A stretch of 64,000 nt of DNA from Xiphydria camelus. Its lineage: Eukaryota; Arthropoda; Insecta; Hymenoptera; Xiphydriidae. Below are positions 1 through 12,530 of the stretch, piece by piece. The stretch is taken from the NCBI GenBank assembly GCA_963678675.1, contig OY783195.1:22716387-22780386 (forward strand). Direction: 5' to 3'. How positions within the stretch are numbered: position 1 is the first letter of the stretch; each line of letters opens with the position of its first letter. Below the pieces are notes generated by a model, which saw nothing but the letters and a program-made list of their open reading frames with translations, had not been told where the DNA came from and searched no databases. Both the position numbers and the translations under genes were made by a program.

Positions 1-1040
1 CAAAATATTTGTAACCTTCTGGGGGTTACCCTGGATGTGTAGCAAACCACATTAGGCCCCTGTATTTATGGATTTACCATTATTTAAGGGGACTGCAATA
101 TAAGAAGATGACCCTCAATGGGTTTACATTGCAGTCCGATCGGTTAGTTGGAACTAAATTTTCTAATTTAATTGTGACCTACTTTCACATGTCCGATCGA
201 CTTGAAACTTTACACGATAATGTGTTTTGGATGACAATGCAATGATATGTAATTTTTTCGAAACTGAAATTTCAAATTCAGATTTAAAAATGGCAAATCC
301 CGTGCGGCGAATTGAAACGCGGGAAATCCATAGAGCGTAAATATTTAAATGTCTCTTTTATATAAATATTTATATTGCTTTATGTATTTCGATACGTTAG
401 TTTCCGCATAACTGTAACGTTCGATATGTATGCCCCGTGATTTTGATTTATTCACTAGTAACAACGTACGCGATTTGAGCACATTTTTTGTTCATTCGTC
501 ATTATTTAATCACATAGATTTCTATAGTTTGATGACTGGCAAATGTCACTTACTCGTGCCTTCAAGATTCTTGATTTTAGGTAGCGATATCGTCTAATAA
601 AATTGAGAAAACAATAAAATTCGTTGCGACATGTCATTTGATAATTATCAAACGTCATCTACACGTCGAAAATGATTCTTCACACTTTCGAGATTCGAGA
701 TGGCGAATATCGATATGAGGTCGGCTAATAAAATTCACGGAAAAGTCGCTTCACTTTTTTGAATATCAGTCAATGAGAATATCAAAAATGGTCTTACGTG
801 ACACATCCTTCTTACGAATCATGGATACGAGTTCAAATACAACAGTGATCTAATCCGATATCAGTATTTAAGGACATAATTGGGCATATCATTGCAAGCC
901 CCCTTTCAGAGTGAATTCTTCTAAGCCAGCTATTCAGGCCGGGGCATACAAACTGAACCAGAAATGCTGTCTTAATAGTAGACTGAAGTAAAAATAGGAA
1001 GAACTCATTAGATACAATATTGGCACTTCTCGGTAGCAAC
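1..1040. other. AT-rich stretch, no gene seen
   Basis: No reading frame of recognisable content. A short inverted repeat (ggactgcaat at about 98 and its complement ending at about 139) is the only structure I see. The short minus-strand ORF at 833-1039 matches nothing I know. Confidence 0.4.
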
Positions 1041-1044
1041 GATA

Positions 1045-1710
1045 AAAAGTGTGATTAAACCTTTTCAGGTAGTAAGTCTGAGAAATGAAGTTCGGCCTTA
1101 TGGAGTTCCAATATTAAATTCCGAATGAATGAAAATTATTTGATATTACTCGTATCGAAGTCGTTTCAGGGGATTTCAACCACACTGATACCTTTGATAA
1201 CTATTACAAAAGGTATAGCCGGATAACCATATGAACACTGCCCCCGCTTGAATTTTTTCCCCATTCAGGTATATTTTGTGTTTATATAGGTATAATAACA
1301 AAATTAATATATAAACACAAAATATACCTGAATAGGGGAACATTCAAGCGGGAGCAGTTTTCATATGGCTATCCGGCTATACCCTTTATAATTGTATAAG
1401 TACTCTGGGCAGGGGAGACTACCCCTATTGCATAAGAAATGAATGAGAACTCCGAAAAGTCATGTTTAAGATAAATCGACAACGCTGATTTTGAAAAGAA
1501 TAATTCAAAAATTCTATCTTTATCCTCCGAGCAAAGATGACCACCTCTCTATTGCGGAAAAATGGATAAAAATTACGAAACTCTCCTGAAGCCACTTCGA
1601 TACAAATAATTTTCATCCACTTGGAATTTAACATCGGAGCTCCATAAGGCCGGACCTCGTTTTTCAGACTTATCACCTGAAAGGGATGCAGCTCATTTTT
1701 TATCGCCACT
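1045..1710. mobile_element. Nested fold-back (hairpin) element
   Basis: The outer arms (about 1060-1175 and 1580-1700) are diverged inverted copies of one another, for example the sequence around ttcggccttatgga and its complement. Inside lies a much better inner hairpin: 1207-1290 pairs with about 1305-1390, including gcttgaa and caggtatattttgtgttta. This is the architecture of a non-autonomous TIR element or MITE. No transposase remains, so the superfamily is unknown, and I could not define target duplications. Confidence 0.7.
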
Positions 1711-1985
1711 ACCGATGCGTTCGCAAAAACTTACTTACCTCCTCTAATTTTCTGAAAAGAGCCAGTCGTATCTAATGATTCCTTCCTACTCTTACTTCAA
1801 TCTAATTTTGGGACAATATTTCCGGTTCAGTCTATAGATATTATTTTTTTCTTTTTAGTACGCTTTAGAAAAACCTTTTGTATTAAAGATCTTTTTTCCT
1901 CAAGGCATAAGAAGCTGCATTTGTGACGCCTATCTAACAGTTACCTACACGTGGGAAGTCATCTACTCGCGCGCAGGGAGACAAT

Positions 1986-2577
1986 AGTCCAGTAAAAGTA
2001 GACCTTCTTTATAGGGGTGCAAAAAAATAATTTCCGGCAAGCTGATTTTTTCAGGGTCGATGGAGGGGTGTCTCCCGAGTATCCAACCAAAAAGTCACCC
2101 TCCGCACCCTTGGCAAAGTGTTGCAAATAGGGTGGTTTTTGTTTGCTTTTGTTTTTTTGAAAAAAATTTTTTTCACCTTGTACATAATAATATACTCTAC
2201 AACTTTGTCTAATAAAATTTGTTGATAACTGATTTTTGACGGTCCAGCGCCCATTATACAGTATGTCCCGCGCATTACCCCACAGTTGCAGGGAGCTTCA
2301 AATTTACCTTCGGCCAGGCTTGGTTGGTCAAAAGTCAAAGTTATCAAAAAATTTTATTAGGCAAAGTTGTAGAGAATATTATTATGTACAAGCTGAAAAA
2401 AAAATTTTTTCAAAAATTAAAAAACAAAAACAAAAACCACCCTATTTTCAACACTTTACAAGGGGTGCGGAGGGTGATTTTTTGATTGGATACTCGGGAG
2501 ACACCCCTCCATCGACCCTGAAAAAATTAGCTTGCCGGAAATTATTTTTTTGAAAAATGATATCTTTACTGGACTAC
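1986..2577. mobile_element. Fold-back element with arms of about 250 bp
   Basis: The left arm 1986-2245 and right arm about 2325-2577 are inverted copies. Both contain gggtgtctcccgagtatcc or its complement and an ACAAAAACAAAAACCACC tract, and both end in agtccagtaaag-like sequence. The small ORFs on the two strands here (2051-2347 and 2236-2553) are simply the two arms read on opposite strands and are not separate genes. A non-autonomous DNA transposon is the most likely reading. Confidence 0.7.
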
Positions 2578-3905
2578 AAGAAGATTGCGGAAGAAACGGT
2601 GAAGAAGGAGGGGGACGAGGAAAGTGACTACCCAGCTCATAACCTTTGCGCGAATTATACCGGGGTATAACGAGAAATTAGAAGTCGTTGGCTCGTTCGC
2701 GCGTGTACGCATTAAGTACCACCTAATCGCGTCTCCGTGGCTCGGAAGCGAGGGGACGAAGAAGGAATAACGCACCGTTGATACGAAGGCTATACGACCG
2801 CGCGCCACTGTAATCGACCGGCTGAAAAAGAGTAATGCGTCCGTACGTGTACGCAACTACTCGCGCCGCTTATTCGCGTCGAGTGCAATTAACCGTGGAA
2901 CGTAACGCGTTTGCCTCGACTCTTCGCAACGAGGACGCCACGCTTAAATGTAGATACACACTCGAATGAGTGTCCCTTTACGAGGAGATGTCGTTTCGCG
3001 CAGACGAGACCTCCCGGCGAAAAGTGTTCGGAGTCGCCCTTCGCTCTGCACCTCTACCGATGGTTTCACCTCGACGACTGCCTATAGGTAGCAGAATCCT
3101 CCTCACCGTCGTCTACGTAACCCCTTTCGCCTTCTCCGGCAGCGCGAGCCTCTTAACGAGCAAGCGAGGGATCGGGATATAATTCGGTTTCCCTCGAAGT
3201 CGTCGTAATTAGGTATTCGCGGGTAAATAAGCGGGCGTGCACGTATACGTAGCAGCCATTTGGTATCGATCGGCGAGCTCGATAGCATCCGCCGCGACTC
3301 ACCCGATTAACTCGCGTCTCCGCACCGTCGACGACGACGCGGACTGCACCCTAACTCTATCGGAGTGTAAATCTTCGGCGACGGAGGATGTTCCGAATCC
3401 CTAACTTGTCAGGCGAACAATCCGCCATGGCGCGGACAAATATAAGTGTAAAGCGTCTGGAACTGATGGCCGGCCATTCGTCTGTGCCACGGAAAGACGT
3501 TGGAAAGGGTATCGGAATCGTTCGACCTGATCCCTTAAGCATCCGTTGGAACACACACGTTGGAGAATGGTCAGCGTGTATCAGATCGCATCGGGTGGGG
3601 ATTGGGCGGAGGTTTCGATCGATAAAACGCGAGGGAACGCGTAATAGAAACTGCCGCAAGGGGATTCCGGAGAGCGGCGCTATATTTTATTTCGCTGCCT
3701 TTATAGTCGGACGGAAGGAATTCTGGCATCGGGAGCGGATATGGCTACGTTTACGGAACGTCGATGTAGTCAGACGAGTCGCTGATGGTGCCCGATGACT
3801 GTAGCAGAAATGCACCTACGTTGTGAATTGTCAGATCTCACCAACATATATGCATCTATCACTGCTCTGAGATATCTGAAAATATTGCATATTGGATAAT
3901 GTGAG
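2578..3905. other. CpG-rich block, no gene assigned
   Basis: GC- and CpG-rich DNA with overlapping open frames on both strands (for example 3388-3798 plus and 3357-3659 minus). Such frames are expected by chance in GC-rich DNA. I see no protein motif and no convincing exon structure. It could be regulatory or an untranslated first exon. Confidence 0.3.
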
Positions 3906-4323
3906 CCCGCGTAAAAAAAGTATGGCTAAAGTATGACGGAAATCTGGGAAAAGTTGAACCAAGAAAGTATGGATGCGCTCTTCAATTAGAGTTCAGTTGT
4001 TTGTACGAGGTTATGATGTAATCAATGCCTGTTCTTGTTGGTTAATGTTATTTCCATTTATTATTTTATTAAACTCTCTAATTATTACTAATAAACTATA
4101 TTCTATATAAAACCGCGAACAAGTTATTATAGTTCTATAATGAAAAACCCATATAAGAGAACGGAATTAAAAAGGTACAAGTAAGTAAAGTAAAATTTAC
4201 TTTTCAGCCGATATGAAAAAATTGTCTGGTTGAAAATCTGGGGTACAATTCCTAGCCATACTTTTTTGATTCAACTTTTCCCGGACTTTCGCTATACTTT
4301 AGCTATACTTTTTCTTACGCGGG
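3906..4323. mobile_element. MITE with ~65-bp terminal inverted repeats
   Basis: Both ends read cccgcgtaaraaaaagtatrgctaaagtat inward. The left arm 3906-3970 and right arm 4257-4323 pair with few mismatches, including the gggaaaagttgaayca segment. The internal 285 bp is AT-rich and non-coding. No clear target duplication, so the superfamily is left open. Confidence 0.8.
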
Positions 4324-7129
4324 AGATATTGGAAGAGCTGAAATTAGGAGCAATCCCCTAATTACATCATTAGATAAACCTTTGGAGATAAATGAATATT
4401 CTTTGAGGATTACGTTTCGATTTATAAAACAATTTTGTATCAATGTAAGTAAAAATTGTATATGCTACTAATTTTACTTCAGAAAAAGTTTTGGAAAAGC
4501 ACTAAAAATGTTACTTTGCAGCACGAAAAATGTCAGTTACGTATCACCGCTAGTTCCGAAATGACAGCAATTTAAAATTAGGCATGGGGTAGAGCATGTA
4601 TTATTTTTACCACGAGACAATAATGCTTTCGTTGTGGAGAAATCATTCGACTTTCAGATAATTGCCTTGTCCCTTTCAAGACGTATTCCTTTCATCCCAC
4701 CTCTCCCCTACAGTTTTCTTACAAATCATTTTCGAAGTCAGTAAAATTCAGTATAATCTCGCATCCTTAAGTCCATTGGTAGATCAAAATATTTTTAACC
4801 CATCAACACACGCGTCATACCAACGTAGAGTAGGCGCGTGATGAGAGTTTCCCTCATCGAGGCACACGCGCGTATTAATGTCGTGTAAGGTTCGAAAATC
4901 AATTAATAAGTGAATGCACACAATCGAGTAAGTTAATAACTAATTCATATTTTATTTATTAAAAGTACAAGTTAAGACATGAATACAATACACGAATGCG
5001 CTTGTGTGCGCAACGTAGCTGTCGACCGAAGATAACCGAACGTCAGCAAACGATGTGCAAACGTAAATTTTCTTCCAGCCGAATGTAAGTGCGTGATGAG
5101 AGAAACTCTCACGGCGCAACACGAGATTCGGAATAAATATTAATATCTTTTTCTAAGATTATAAAACTGTCACATACCTGTCAGTATAACAAAGCAGAAT
5201 AAATTTCACAAAGACAGACAAACTTTCAAAATTAGCGCGAGCAAAATGCTCATAGCGCGCGTGCTAATGAGTTAATAGAACACTTACATATCGAATCACC
5301 GTCTCCGTGCAGAGAGAAATGCATAAACCCGTCCCCCTATGTGAATGCGAGAACGTTTATTACGTGCCCGTGATCGATAACTGCATTACAGTAGCCGCGA
5401 TCCTTCGTCTCTTATTTCCTTCCTACCGCTGCATGAACAATAGTGGGCGCCACATCACAACGGACAGCACACGCAACCTTTCCTCTCGCAGCGCACAGCT
5501 CGCCCGTGCCCATATTCGTTGCAGGCATTTAATCACCGCGCTTCGATAATTTAAGCCGCGATAAAGTATCGTGGTTTCTAATTAATTTACGACACTCGTG
5601 ATCTTCCATTATCCGTAATTACCTCGTCGCTACCGCCGTCCAGCGACGCCGGGTGCTTAAGCGAGCGGTGGCGCAGATAAAGGTGCACCCAGAATGTACA
5701 CCTATGTACGTAAGGAGTATGAAGCTATATATATATATATAGCTACGCGACTATACGCATACTGAACGTCCGGAGAAAAACTCGATAAACCGAGCGAGAC
5801 GTTCCCGATAAGAAGGCATACCCGCGAATACATAATATAATCGATGTATTCGCTTTAAAGTCGCGTCGATCACCTGTCAGTGGCAGCGGCGCGCACGGCA
5901 AGGGCCAAGCCAATGGCGGACCAATTTGGTAGGACGTCGAATCGAATCTTTTAGCTCGCGTCCGGGTGCCTTAATTACACGCGTGTCGGGCTGAGAGGCG
6001 AGGGAGAGGACGTACGCGAATGAAAAGTCACTCGATCGAGCTTTCGTACGTCGGGCACTGACACGCGTGAGCGATGCCTCGCCTACACCGTCAGACCCTC
6101 CTCTCGATCCCACCCCCTCCCCCGTCCACCGTTCTCTCTTTTACTGCGCGCCTCTCAAAGAAATCAGACTCCCGCTGCGGAACGTGTTCTGCACCGAATT
6201 GGCGTCGGTTTCCGTTTCAGAACATCGTATTCAAATGTAACTACGCGCTGCTAGTGACGGCGTAATATATAAACCTGTTATATGGAAATAGATGTGTGTT
6301 TTTACTACCCTCTGCTGTACCGCACGAGAGAGGGGGGGGGAGATGGAGAATGAGAGAGACAGAGGAGAGCGGCGCACACACGTGCAAATACCGAACTCGC
6401 CATAGGTATGCGCGATTGTGCGAGTCGCCTTTTAAACGTCCAACGTCCTCTTATATCGGAATCTCCGAGCTCGTTAACAGTTCGACGATATGCCTCGGTC
6501 TCCCGATTCAACTCGGTCGTGCCTATCCCTTCGGCCCTTCCCGGGACGTTTCTCGGTACTTGGTCGCCTCGCTTGGTTTCGCCTCTCCTCGCCTTCGCAC
6601 GATCGCTCTCGGTGATTGCGATTCTTTCGCGATTCGCGCGGTCACGAGTTTACGCCTCGATGACGGCGGAGACGCCTGTGGAGAGTAGGGGCGCGCTGCG
6701 GCGGCGGCGACGTTCCCTTTTCGCCGCGTTTCGCGAGAATCGTGCCGCGTCGTTCGGCCGAGGGGCGGTGCGGGGAAAATTGGCTCTCGATAATCGGAAT
6801 GACGCTCGATCGTTTTTTTTTCTTTTTATCCGATGTGCGCCGGTAGAGTGGTGGGAGGTGAAGTCGGTGAGAGGAGTGCGGGAGAGGAGGGGAGGATGAA
6901 AAATTTACATTTTTTTAATAAAACTCGGAGCTCCGTCATTTGGCTGCGTCGCCGACGTATTAGTGATGCGGGGGGAAATGTGCGGTATTTTTGCGTATTA
7001 TGGGTGAGGGTGCGAAACGTACAGTTGGTTTTTTTAAAGTTTGCTTAATTATTAATATGCTGTAAAAATCGATTTTTCACGTTTAAGCAATTTTCTCAAA
7101 TCAACTTATGCATGCCAATTTCAATATAA
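4324..7129. other. Mixed AT-rich then CpG-rich DNA, no gene assigned
   Basis: 4324-5300 is AT-rich without features apart from two short related segments containing gcgtgatgagag (about 4838 and 5091). 5600-6900 is CpG- and GC-rich with overlapping random-looking frames (6296-6688, 6408-6899). A short tat-repeat hairpin (agctatatatatatatatagct) lies near 5723. No protein family recognised. Confidence 0.3.
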
Positions 7130-7513
7130 ACCTGTACAGAAAGACCGATACCAATGCATTTTACTTTATTTATAATAAAAGAGGTATACGTGAAGGTTTT
7201 CGGATATTTTACAATGCGGTATAGTAATTTTTCTTTTGAAAACGTTAAATGCTGCTGTTAAATGCTCAAAAGAAGACGCATGTTGTAAGCGGAAAAATTC
7301 TTCTCGTACTATGTAGAAATCTTATAAATAGGGCGATCTGTTTGCGGAGACACCCTTCTTTTTAAGCGTGTGATAATTTAGATTACAATTTACTAGTTTC
7401 CAAAGAAAAATTGTTCCTCCGCACAGTAGGAATGTCCGAAAATCCTTACGTGTACCTCTTATTGTAAATACAGTAAAATGTGCTGGGGGGTATCAGTCTT
7501 TCCGAGTACCTAT
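7130..7513. mobile_element. Hairpin MITE
   Basis: 7132-7212 pairs with about 7430-7513: on the left agaaagaccgatacc...cattttact, on the right the diverged complement ending ggtatcagtctttcc. Weaker pairing continues inward to about 7260 and 7390. Non-coding, diverged (old) copy. Confidence 0.65.
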
Positions 7514-7632
7514 GTGAGACAATTTAATTATAAAACGTCAATCAAAAATCTGTTTTATGAGATTAGTATACCATAGATGCACTGAGAAAAATGTGCTTGA
7601 TCGAAATAGATGTATTCTTAAATAGTGCTGAG

Positions 7633-7752
7633 AGCACATTTATTCGATTACAATGAATATCGATTGGATATATATATATAAATAGCATCGATTTAATTGA
7701 ATATTATTTCGATCAAATTGGTATTCATCTGAATCGAAATAATGTGCTGTTA
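7633..7752. repeat. Small hairpin repeat
   Basis: agcacatttattcgattacaatgaat on the left pairs with attcatctgaatcgaaataatgtgct on the right. A cactgagaaaaatgtgctt motif lies just upstream (7580) and resembles the CACTGAG termini of hairpins at 15659 and 27743, so this may be the core of one such element. Confidence 0.45.
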
Positions 7753-8081
7753 GGGCTATCTAAAAACACGTTCATTTTGATAAAGTAACATTTGTTCTCA
7801 ATGTACCTACTACCTATACATAAATGACTTTGATCGTATAAAGTACATTAACATCCAGACAAATAAATTACTTATTTACAGATTCACGGGAAGAATGTAC
7901 GTTCGATCAAACGCATTTTTATTACATGCAACTAAATCGTATCATGCTTTCGTGAACGCATCGTACACTGAGCAAAATAAGGTTAAAATGGTAAAATGCA
8001 TCCAGTTAAATGCCACGTCTTGGGGAGTGACAGACGACTAATAACACAGGCCCACGTCAGTTTAGTTACAGAACTGAGAAC

Positions 8082-9330
8082 CACTGTTACCGACTAATTT
8101 TGGGTCGCTGATTACGAAAATGATAACCGTTTTACTCGATTAGCTCGTAATTTGGCATTATGCGTAGTTACCATTTTTACCATATTTTTAAGGGTCGACT
8201 TGAGTTTTTATCAAAATAACCGGTTCGGCAATGGTTATTTAAATGAGAAAAATATTACATATCATTTGGGGGGCAAAAGGCGTAAGCACTTTGTCATTGG
8301 CATCTATATAACGAAGAGTGGATAATGGGGAGGACGGGGGAGAGAGAAATTCGCAATTATTTTGCCTGTCGTGTTGCGCTACTTTAAACGCTTGACACTT
8401 GTGTGGTGGATTTACAAGATACTGTTGTTTTCTGTATCTCTGGGACTCGAGGGCTACAACAAAACATTTCCTACAAAAAGAGTGGCCCCCTAGAGAGTCA
8501 TTTAAGCCCGGTACCAACAAGGTCAAGTATGAGCCTCTGGTCGATCTAGCCAAGATACTGCTGCCACCTCTTCATATTAAGTTGGGTCTTATGAAGAATT
8601 TCGTCAAAGCTATGACCAAAGAGGGTGAAGGATTTAGCAACCTTAGACAGTTCTTTCCAAAATGGAGTGATGCTAAATTAAAGGAAGGAATTTTTATAGG
8701 ACCTGATATTCGCAAACTGAAGCATGATAAATTGTTTAAACAGAGTTTAAATGAAAAAGAGTTAGATGCATGGCGTGCCTTTGTCAAAGTTATTAAAGGT
8801 TTTTTGGGCAAAAATAAAGATGAAAATTACGAAGCTCTGGTGCAGCAACTTCTGTTCGCATATGAAGCTTTGGGATGTAGCATGTCTTTGAAATTCACTT
8901 TCTTCACTCACACCTCAATTTCTTTCCGGAAAATCTTGGAGATGTTAGCGATGAAATGGGAGAGCGATTTCACCAGGACATAAGAACGATGGAAACTCGA
9001 TATCAAGGACGTTGGGACCCTGCGATGATGGGACACTATTGCTGGTTGGTGAGAAGAGAGGATCCGGCGTTTCATAAAAAGAAGAAGTAAAACTGATGGT
9101 TTTATTTACACATTTTTATTAAAGTAAATATTGTAAAATATTCTGTATGGAATGCTAATATACGAACATAATATAATAGTTTCTTAGCTGGTAACCTTGA
9201 TAATAGTTTATTTTGCCCAGTAAATTTTTTGGTAAAATTGGCAACTATATGTTACACAAAAATAGGAGCTAATGGGGGAAAACAGCTATCATATTCGCAT
9301 TCAGCGACCCAAAATTAGTCAAAAATAGTG
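8082..9330. mobile_element. CACT-ended TIR element carrying a transposon-type ORF
   Basis: The ends read CACTGTTACCGACTAATTTTG and, from the other side, CACTATTTTTGACTAATTTTG. Pairing continues through gggtcgctga for about 75 bp. CACT termini recall the CMC (CACTA/Mirage/Chapaev) superfamily, but I could not confirm a target duplication and do not assign it firmly. The interior holds the frameshifted ORF at 8399-9090. Confidence 0.65.
8399..9090 (+). pseudogene. Frameshifted ORF of a multicopy arthropod transposon-associated protein
   Basis: The frame 8399-8983 encodes 194 aa with segments such as CFLYLWDSR, ILLPPLHIKLGLMKNFV and KEGIFIGPDIRKL. I recognise these as typical of an uncharacterised protein present in many copies in arthropod genomes. 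Around 8901-8905 the family reading moves to another frame, where motifs such as LHSHLNFFPENLGD, GERFHQDI and RYQGRWDP continue to a stop at 9088-9090. A single-base deletion explains this. The N-terminal part of the family protein is missing, so this copy is truncated and broken. It lies between the inverted ends of the 8082-9330 element and is probably its cargo. The biochemical function of the family is unknown to me. Confidence 0.7.
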
Positions 9331-9632
9331 AGTTTTCTTTCTGTAACTTTTCAAAAGTTTCAAAACGTCGGCATGTGTAATCGTACAAACAGAGAAAGCG
9401 AAGGGGCTATTTACTCACAATCAGACGAGAGCATTGCACCTTGCTAACGCTATTTGGACGAGGATTCCCATGAAAATTTCGAGGTTACGGCTAACTACCA
9501 GAAACAAAAGGGGACTACTTATTTTCACGCTCGGGAAAGAAAATTATAAATCTGCACTTACCTTTTTGTCTGAAGCTGCTCTTGGCCGGACTGTTTGTTC
9601 CTCCTAGTGGCTCTTTCCTTCGGCTTCTTTCT
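9331..9632. other. Spacer, nothing recognised
   Basis: No gene-like feature. Ordinary composition passing into GC-richer sequence. Confidence 0.3.
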
Positions 9633-9825
9633 GAGGGGGCATTTGCACGGATCGATTTTCGCCGTGCGGACCTAGTCATGCGGCGAAAATCGACCCATGG
9701 AAAGCCCAAAGTTGGCGTTTTCGAATTTAGTCGCCTTCTGTGCAGTCGATTTGCTATTTATACGGTCGATTTTCGCCGTGCGGCCTAGTCGCGCGGCGAA
9801 AATCGACTCGTCTAAACGCCCCCTG
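9633..9825. mobile_element. Palindromic MITE whose arms are themselves hairpins
   Basis: The ends read AGGGGGCATTTGCACG on the left and, inverted, AGGGGGCGTTTAGACG on the right. Each end is followed by a 41-42 bp imperfect palindrome, tcgattttcgccg...cggcgaaaatcga, at 9652-9693 and 9766-9806. The termini resemble hAT-like ends (CAGGGG), but no 8-bp target duplication is visible. Confidence 0.7.
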
Positions 9826-10085
9826 ACAAGGACTGGCAAGGATTCGATTTCCAATGATTGGCACACACTGACTCTAGATTCTATTACACTCTTTATTCGA
9901 TAAAACTACAGCGTGGCGTTGTGATAATATTCGACTGCACGGAAGAAGCAAAAATGCGCGCTGAGGGAGGAATTACGGCCTTTTTATTCGCCACAGGCGG
10001 GGGCCGATTCCTAGCCCTTCTCTACGAGAGAAAGATCCATGCACGTACTGTGATATGGTTTATTTCTTAGAATTGTTTACTATGT

Positions 10086-10086
<1 letters not shown>
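9826..10086. other. Spacer
   Basis: No gene or repeat recognised. Confidence 0.3.
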
Positions 10087-10148
<62 letters not shown>

Positions 10149-10219
10149 GTGTGTGTACGTGTGGGTGTGGGTGTGTGGCTGTGGGTGTGTGGGTGTGTGG
10201 GTGCGCGCGCGTGTGTGTC
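10087..10219. repeat. (CT)30 followed by GT/GGGTGT simple repeat
   Basis: An uninterrupted CT dinucleotide tract (10087-10146) is followed by a G/T tract with gtgtgggtgtgtggg repeats and a short gcgcgcgc run. The frame 10055-10291 across it is a translation of the microsatellite and not a gene. Confidence 0.95.
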
Positions 10220-10431
10220 TATGACTTGTTTCTAGGGAGTTTGCGGTATACACAGTTTGATTTTGGCTATTTTCTTAATCTCGGGCATTAACTGTGGCGA
10301 TAGCTCGCTAAATCGGAGACATTATGTGTATCACTTCTTATATCTTATCACAACGGGGTCTTGTTCGTCGCTGCCGCGTCTTATTTATATCAATCTTATG
10401 AATACGGCTACATCGGAACGTGACATAAACG

Positions 10432-10545
10432 CGCTTAGTTATTCTGACCAAAGTACTGATCAGTTGAACCAAATATCTAGTTATTCTAACCAAATGTTTA
10501 ATTACTCCAACTAAATATTTAGTTATTCTAACCAAAAATTAGGCA
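10432..10545. repeat. Degenerate tandem repeat, ~18-20 bp unit
   Basis: Five diverged units resembling ttagttattctaaccaaat. The same array occurs at 24125-24220, and both arrays are followed by a related stretch (acacagatg...catatttyacyaaacg), so this is the inside of a dispersed element. Confidence 0.7.
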
Positions 10546-12530
10546 ATTTAATCAAACACAGATGCAGGATCCATATTTCACCAAACGATTTGGTTATCGT
10601 CTCCAGGATTTTGATTAAATTGGCAGAGTTATTTTTCTTCGTATACAATTAAGTCTGCCGTTGAATGGATTAACGAGTCGACTTAATTTTCGGTTAACCC
10701 CGCAGCTACTTAATAATATCAAACCCCGGTCGTATTTTCCATCCCCTCTTCTCACATACGATCAATGCTGATGAAAACGTCACTTCTTATATCCCGATCG
10801 ACTCGAAAGTCGATACTCCGTACAGCTACTCGACGAATGAAGGCAACCACGCCAGGCCGTGTATTGCGATACACACCCCGCACATATATATCCGCTGTAC
10901 TTGAAAAATATAACCCCACCAGTGGCGAGGCGCCGCGTCGGACGTCATCGGCAGGCGCAACAGACTCCCTCGCCTCTCGGCCCGCCCTGCTTCCTCCCCA
11001 TGTACTTACGGGAAAAGCTTTTTCATTCGCTACACCGTGCTCCAGCTCGTACTCCTTTAAAACGTTTCTACAGGCCGAAACAAACGTGCCTCGTTCGTTA
11101 ACGCTGCTGAAAACGCGCACTCTACTTTCAGCGCACGTATGACGCGACCGATAATAAATAGCGGCAAGGAGAGCGTATAGTCGCCCGGCTCGAGAGAAAC
11201 CACGTATTTCCGACAGTCATTACACGCGTGACTGATGACACGCGAATCGTCGAGATAAAAAAGCGCGGTCACGGACGCGCGAAGCGCTCGCTCTCCACCC
11301 GGACCCATATAAAGCGAGCCTCGGGACACCTGCGCACGCATGCCGGGCGTTTCGCACGCGATTATCTCTACGGCATCCTCACTCGCGCAACTCTCCTGCA
11401 GCTCTCTCGCACCTTGGATTTGCGCCCACCCCGCGCGAACAGCCCCGACTGTTCCTCTTCCTCATCTTCTGTCTCGATCTCGCCCCTTAACCCCGACTTA
11501 ACCCATCGACCCGCATACGTACGACCGCGCCCATTACCTTCCGCTGACCATTTTAATGAATCTGGTTTTTGCTTCTTCTTCGCGCCGCCTGTCAATTTAA
11601 GACCCCGTCGCATCTCTTCGCGCGCGACATCGAAGGCGAGCCGTATTATAATGCAATCAAGGGGATATGGGTAGGCGCACTCACGTGAGACCCTTAATGA
11701 GCTCCCGCGTCGGAGCGCCGGTTGTTACCACGTGCGGCGACTACTCGTCATTGTTTACCGCTGCACCCACCTCCTCTCGCGGCGCGACTCCTCTCCCCGC
11801 GCGTGCGGTAGCCGTTCGCAAATCTATTATTCCCGACGCGCCGTTTCATAAAGTGCATATCGCGCCGAATCGGACGTGAGTTAGTGGCTGGACTGCGAAA
11901 CGAGACGAGGTGGCGTTAATCGGAGATGTCACGCGTGCGGGATAACGCTGGAACTCGAGGTGAAACGAGATGGAGCGCCGGGGGTTTTGGTCGAGCGATC
12001 GGCGAAGCAATTTCGCGGGGAGTATTAATAGGTACACCTCTGCACTTGTGGCGCTCTGTACTCAATTACTGAGGATGATAAGAGCAAAGCGATGTATTTG
12101 CTGAAGGGTAGCTTGTTAAAATTGTTAAGTATCACTTAATTCTTCAAATTCATTCGTGGGCAATGTTTTTTCTTGAAATGTCATTCAGTTATTACCGGTG
12201 AAAATTGATATTTATTTGCAATGTGTCACAAAAATTTAATGAAAGTACATCGAGTCCATGAGAATGGCATACGATGAATTAGAACTCGAAAGGAAAGTAT
12301 GACTAGGAAATAAGAACAAGAAACAGAAATAAAATCTTGACGAGAAAATGAAATTTTACTAAGTTATTATATTTGAGATTAATATAAAGAGAAATAATGC
12401 TACGAGAAACAAATAAATATTGCAATGCAGTGAAAGAATATTTTCTTGCTGTAACAAGAATTATGTAGGTACTCTATTTATGTTTGAATGAAAGAGACAT
12501 TCTAATAAATATATTTACTCGGTCCAAATA
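10546..12530. other. CpG-rich block 10.7-12.0 kb, then AT-rich
   Basis: Overlapping frames on both strands (10752-11120 minus, 10765-11142 plus, 11228-11674 plus) without any recognisable domain. Composition is CpG-rich. I do not call a gene. From 12050 to 12530 it is AT-rich with nothing seen. Confidence 0.3.

Noticed and set aside
2051..2553. Two small ORFs on opposite strands
   Set aside because: They are the two inverted arms of one fold-back element read on opposite strands.
10055..10291. 78-aa frame with a long Leu/Ser run
   Set aside because: It is the translation of the (CT)n and (GT)n microsatellite.
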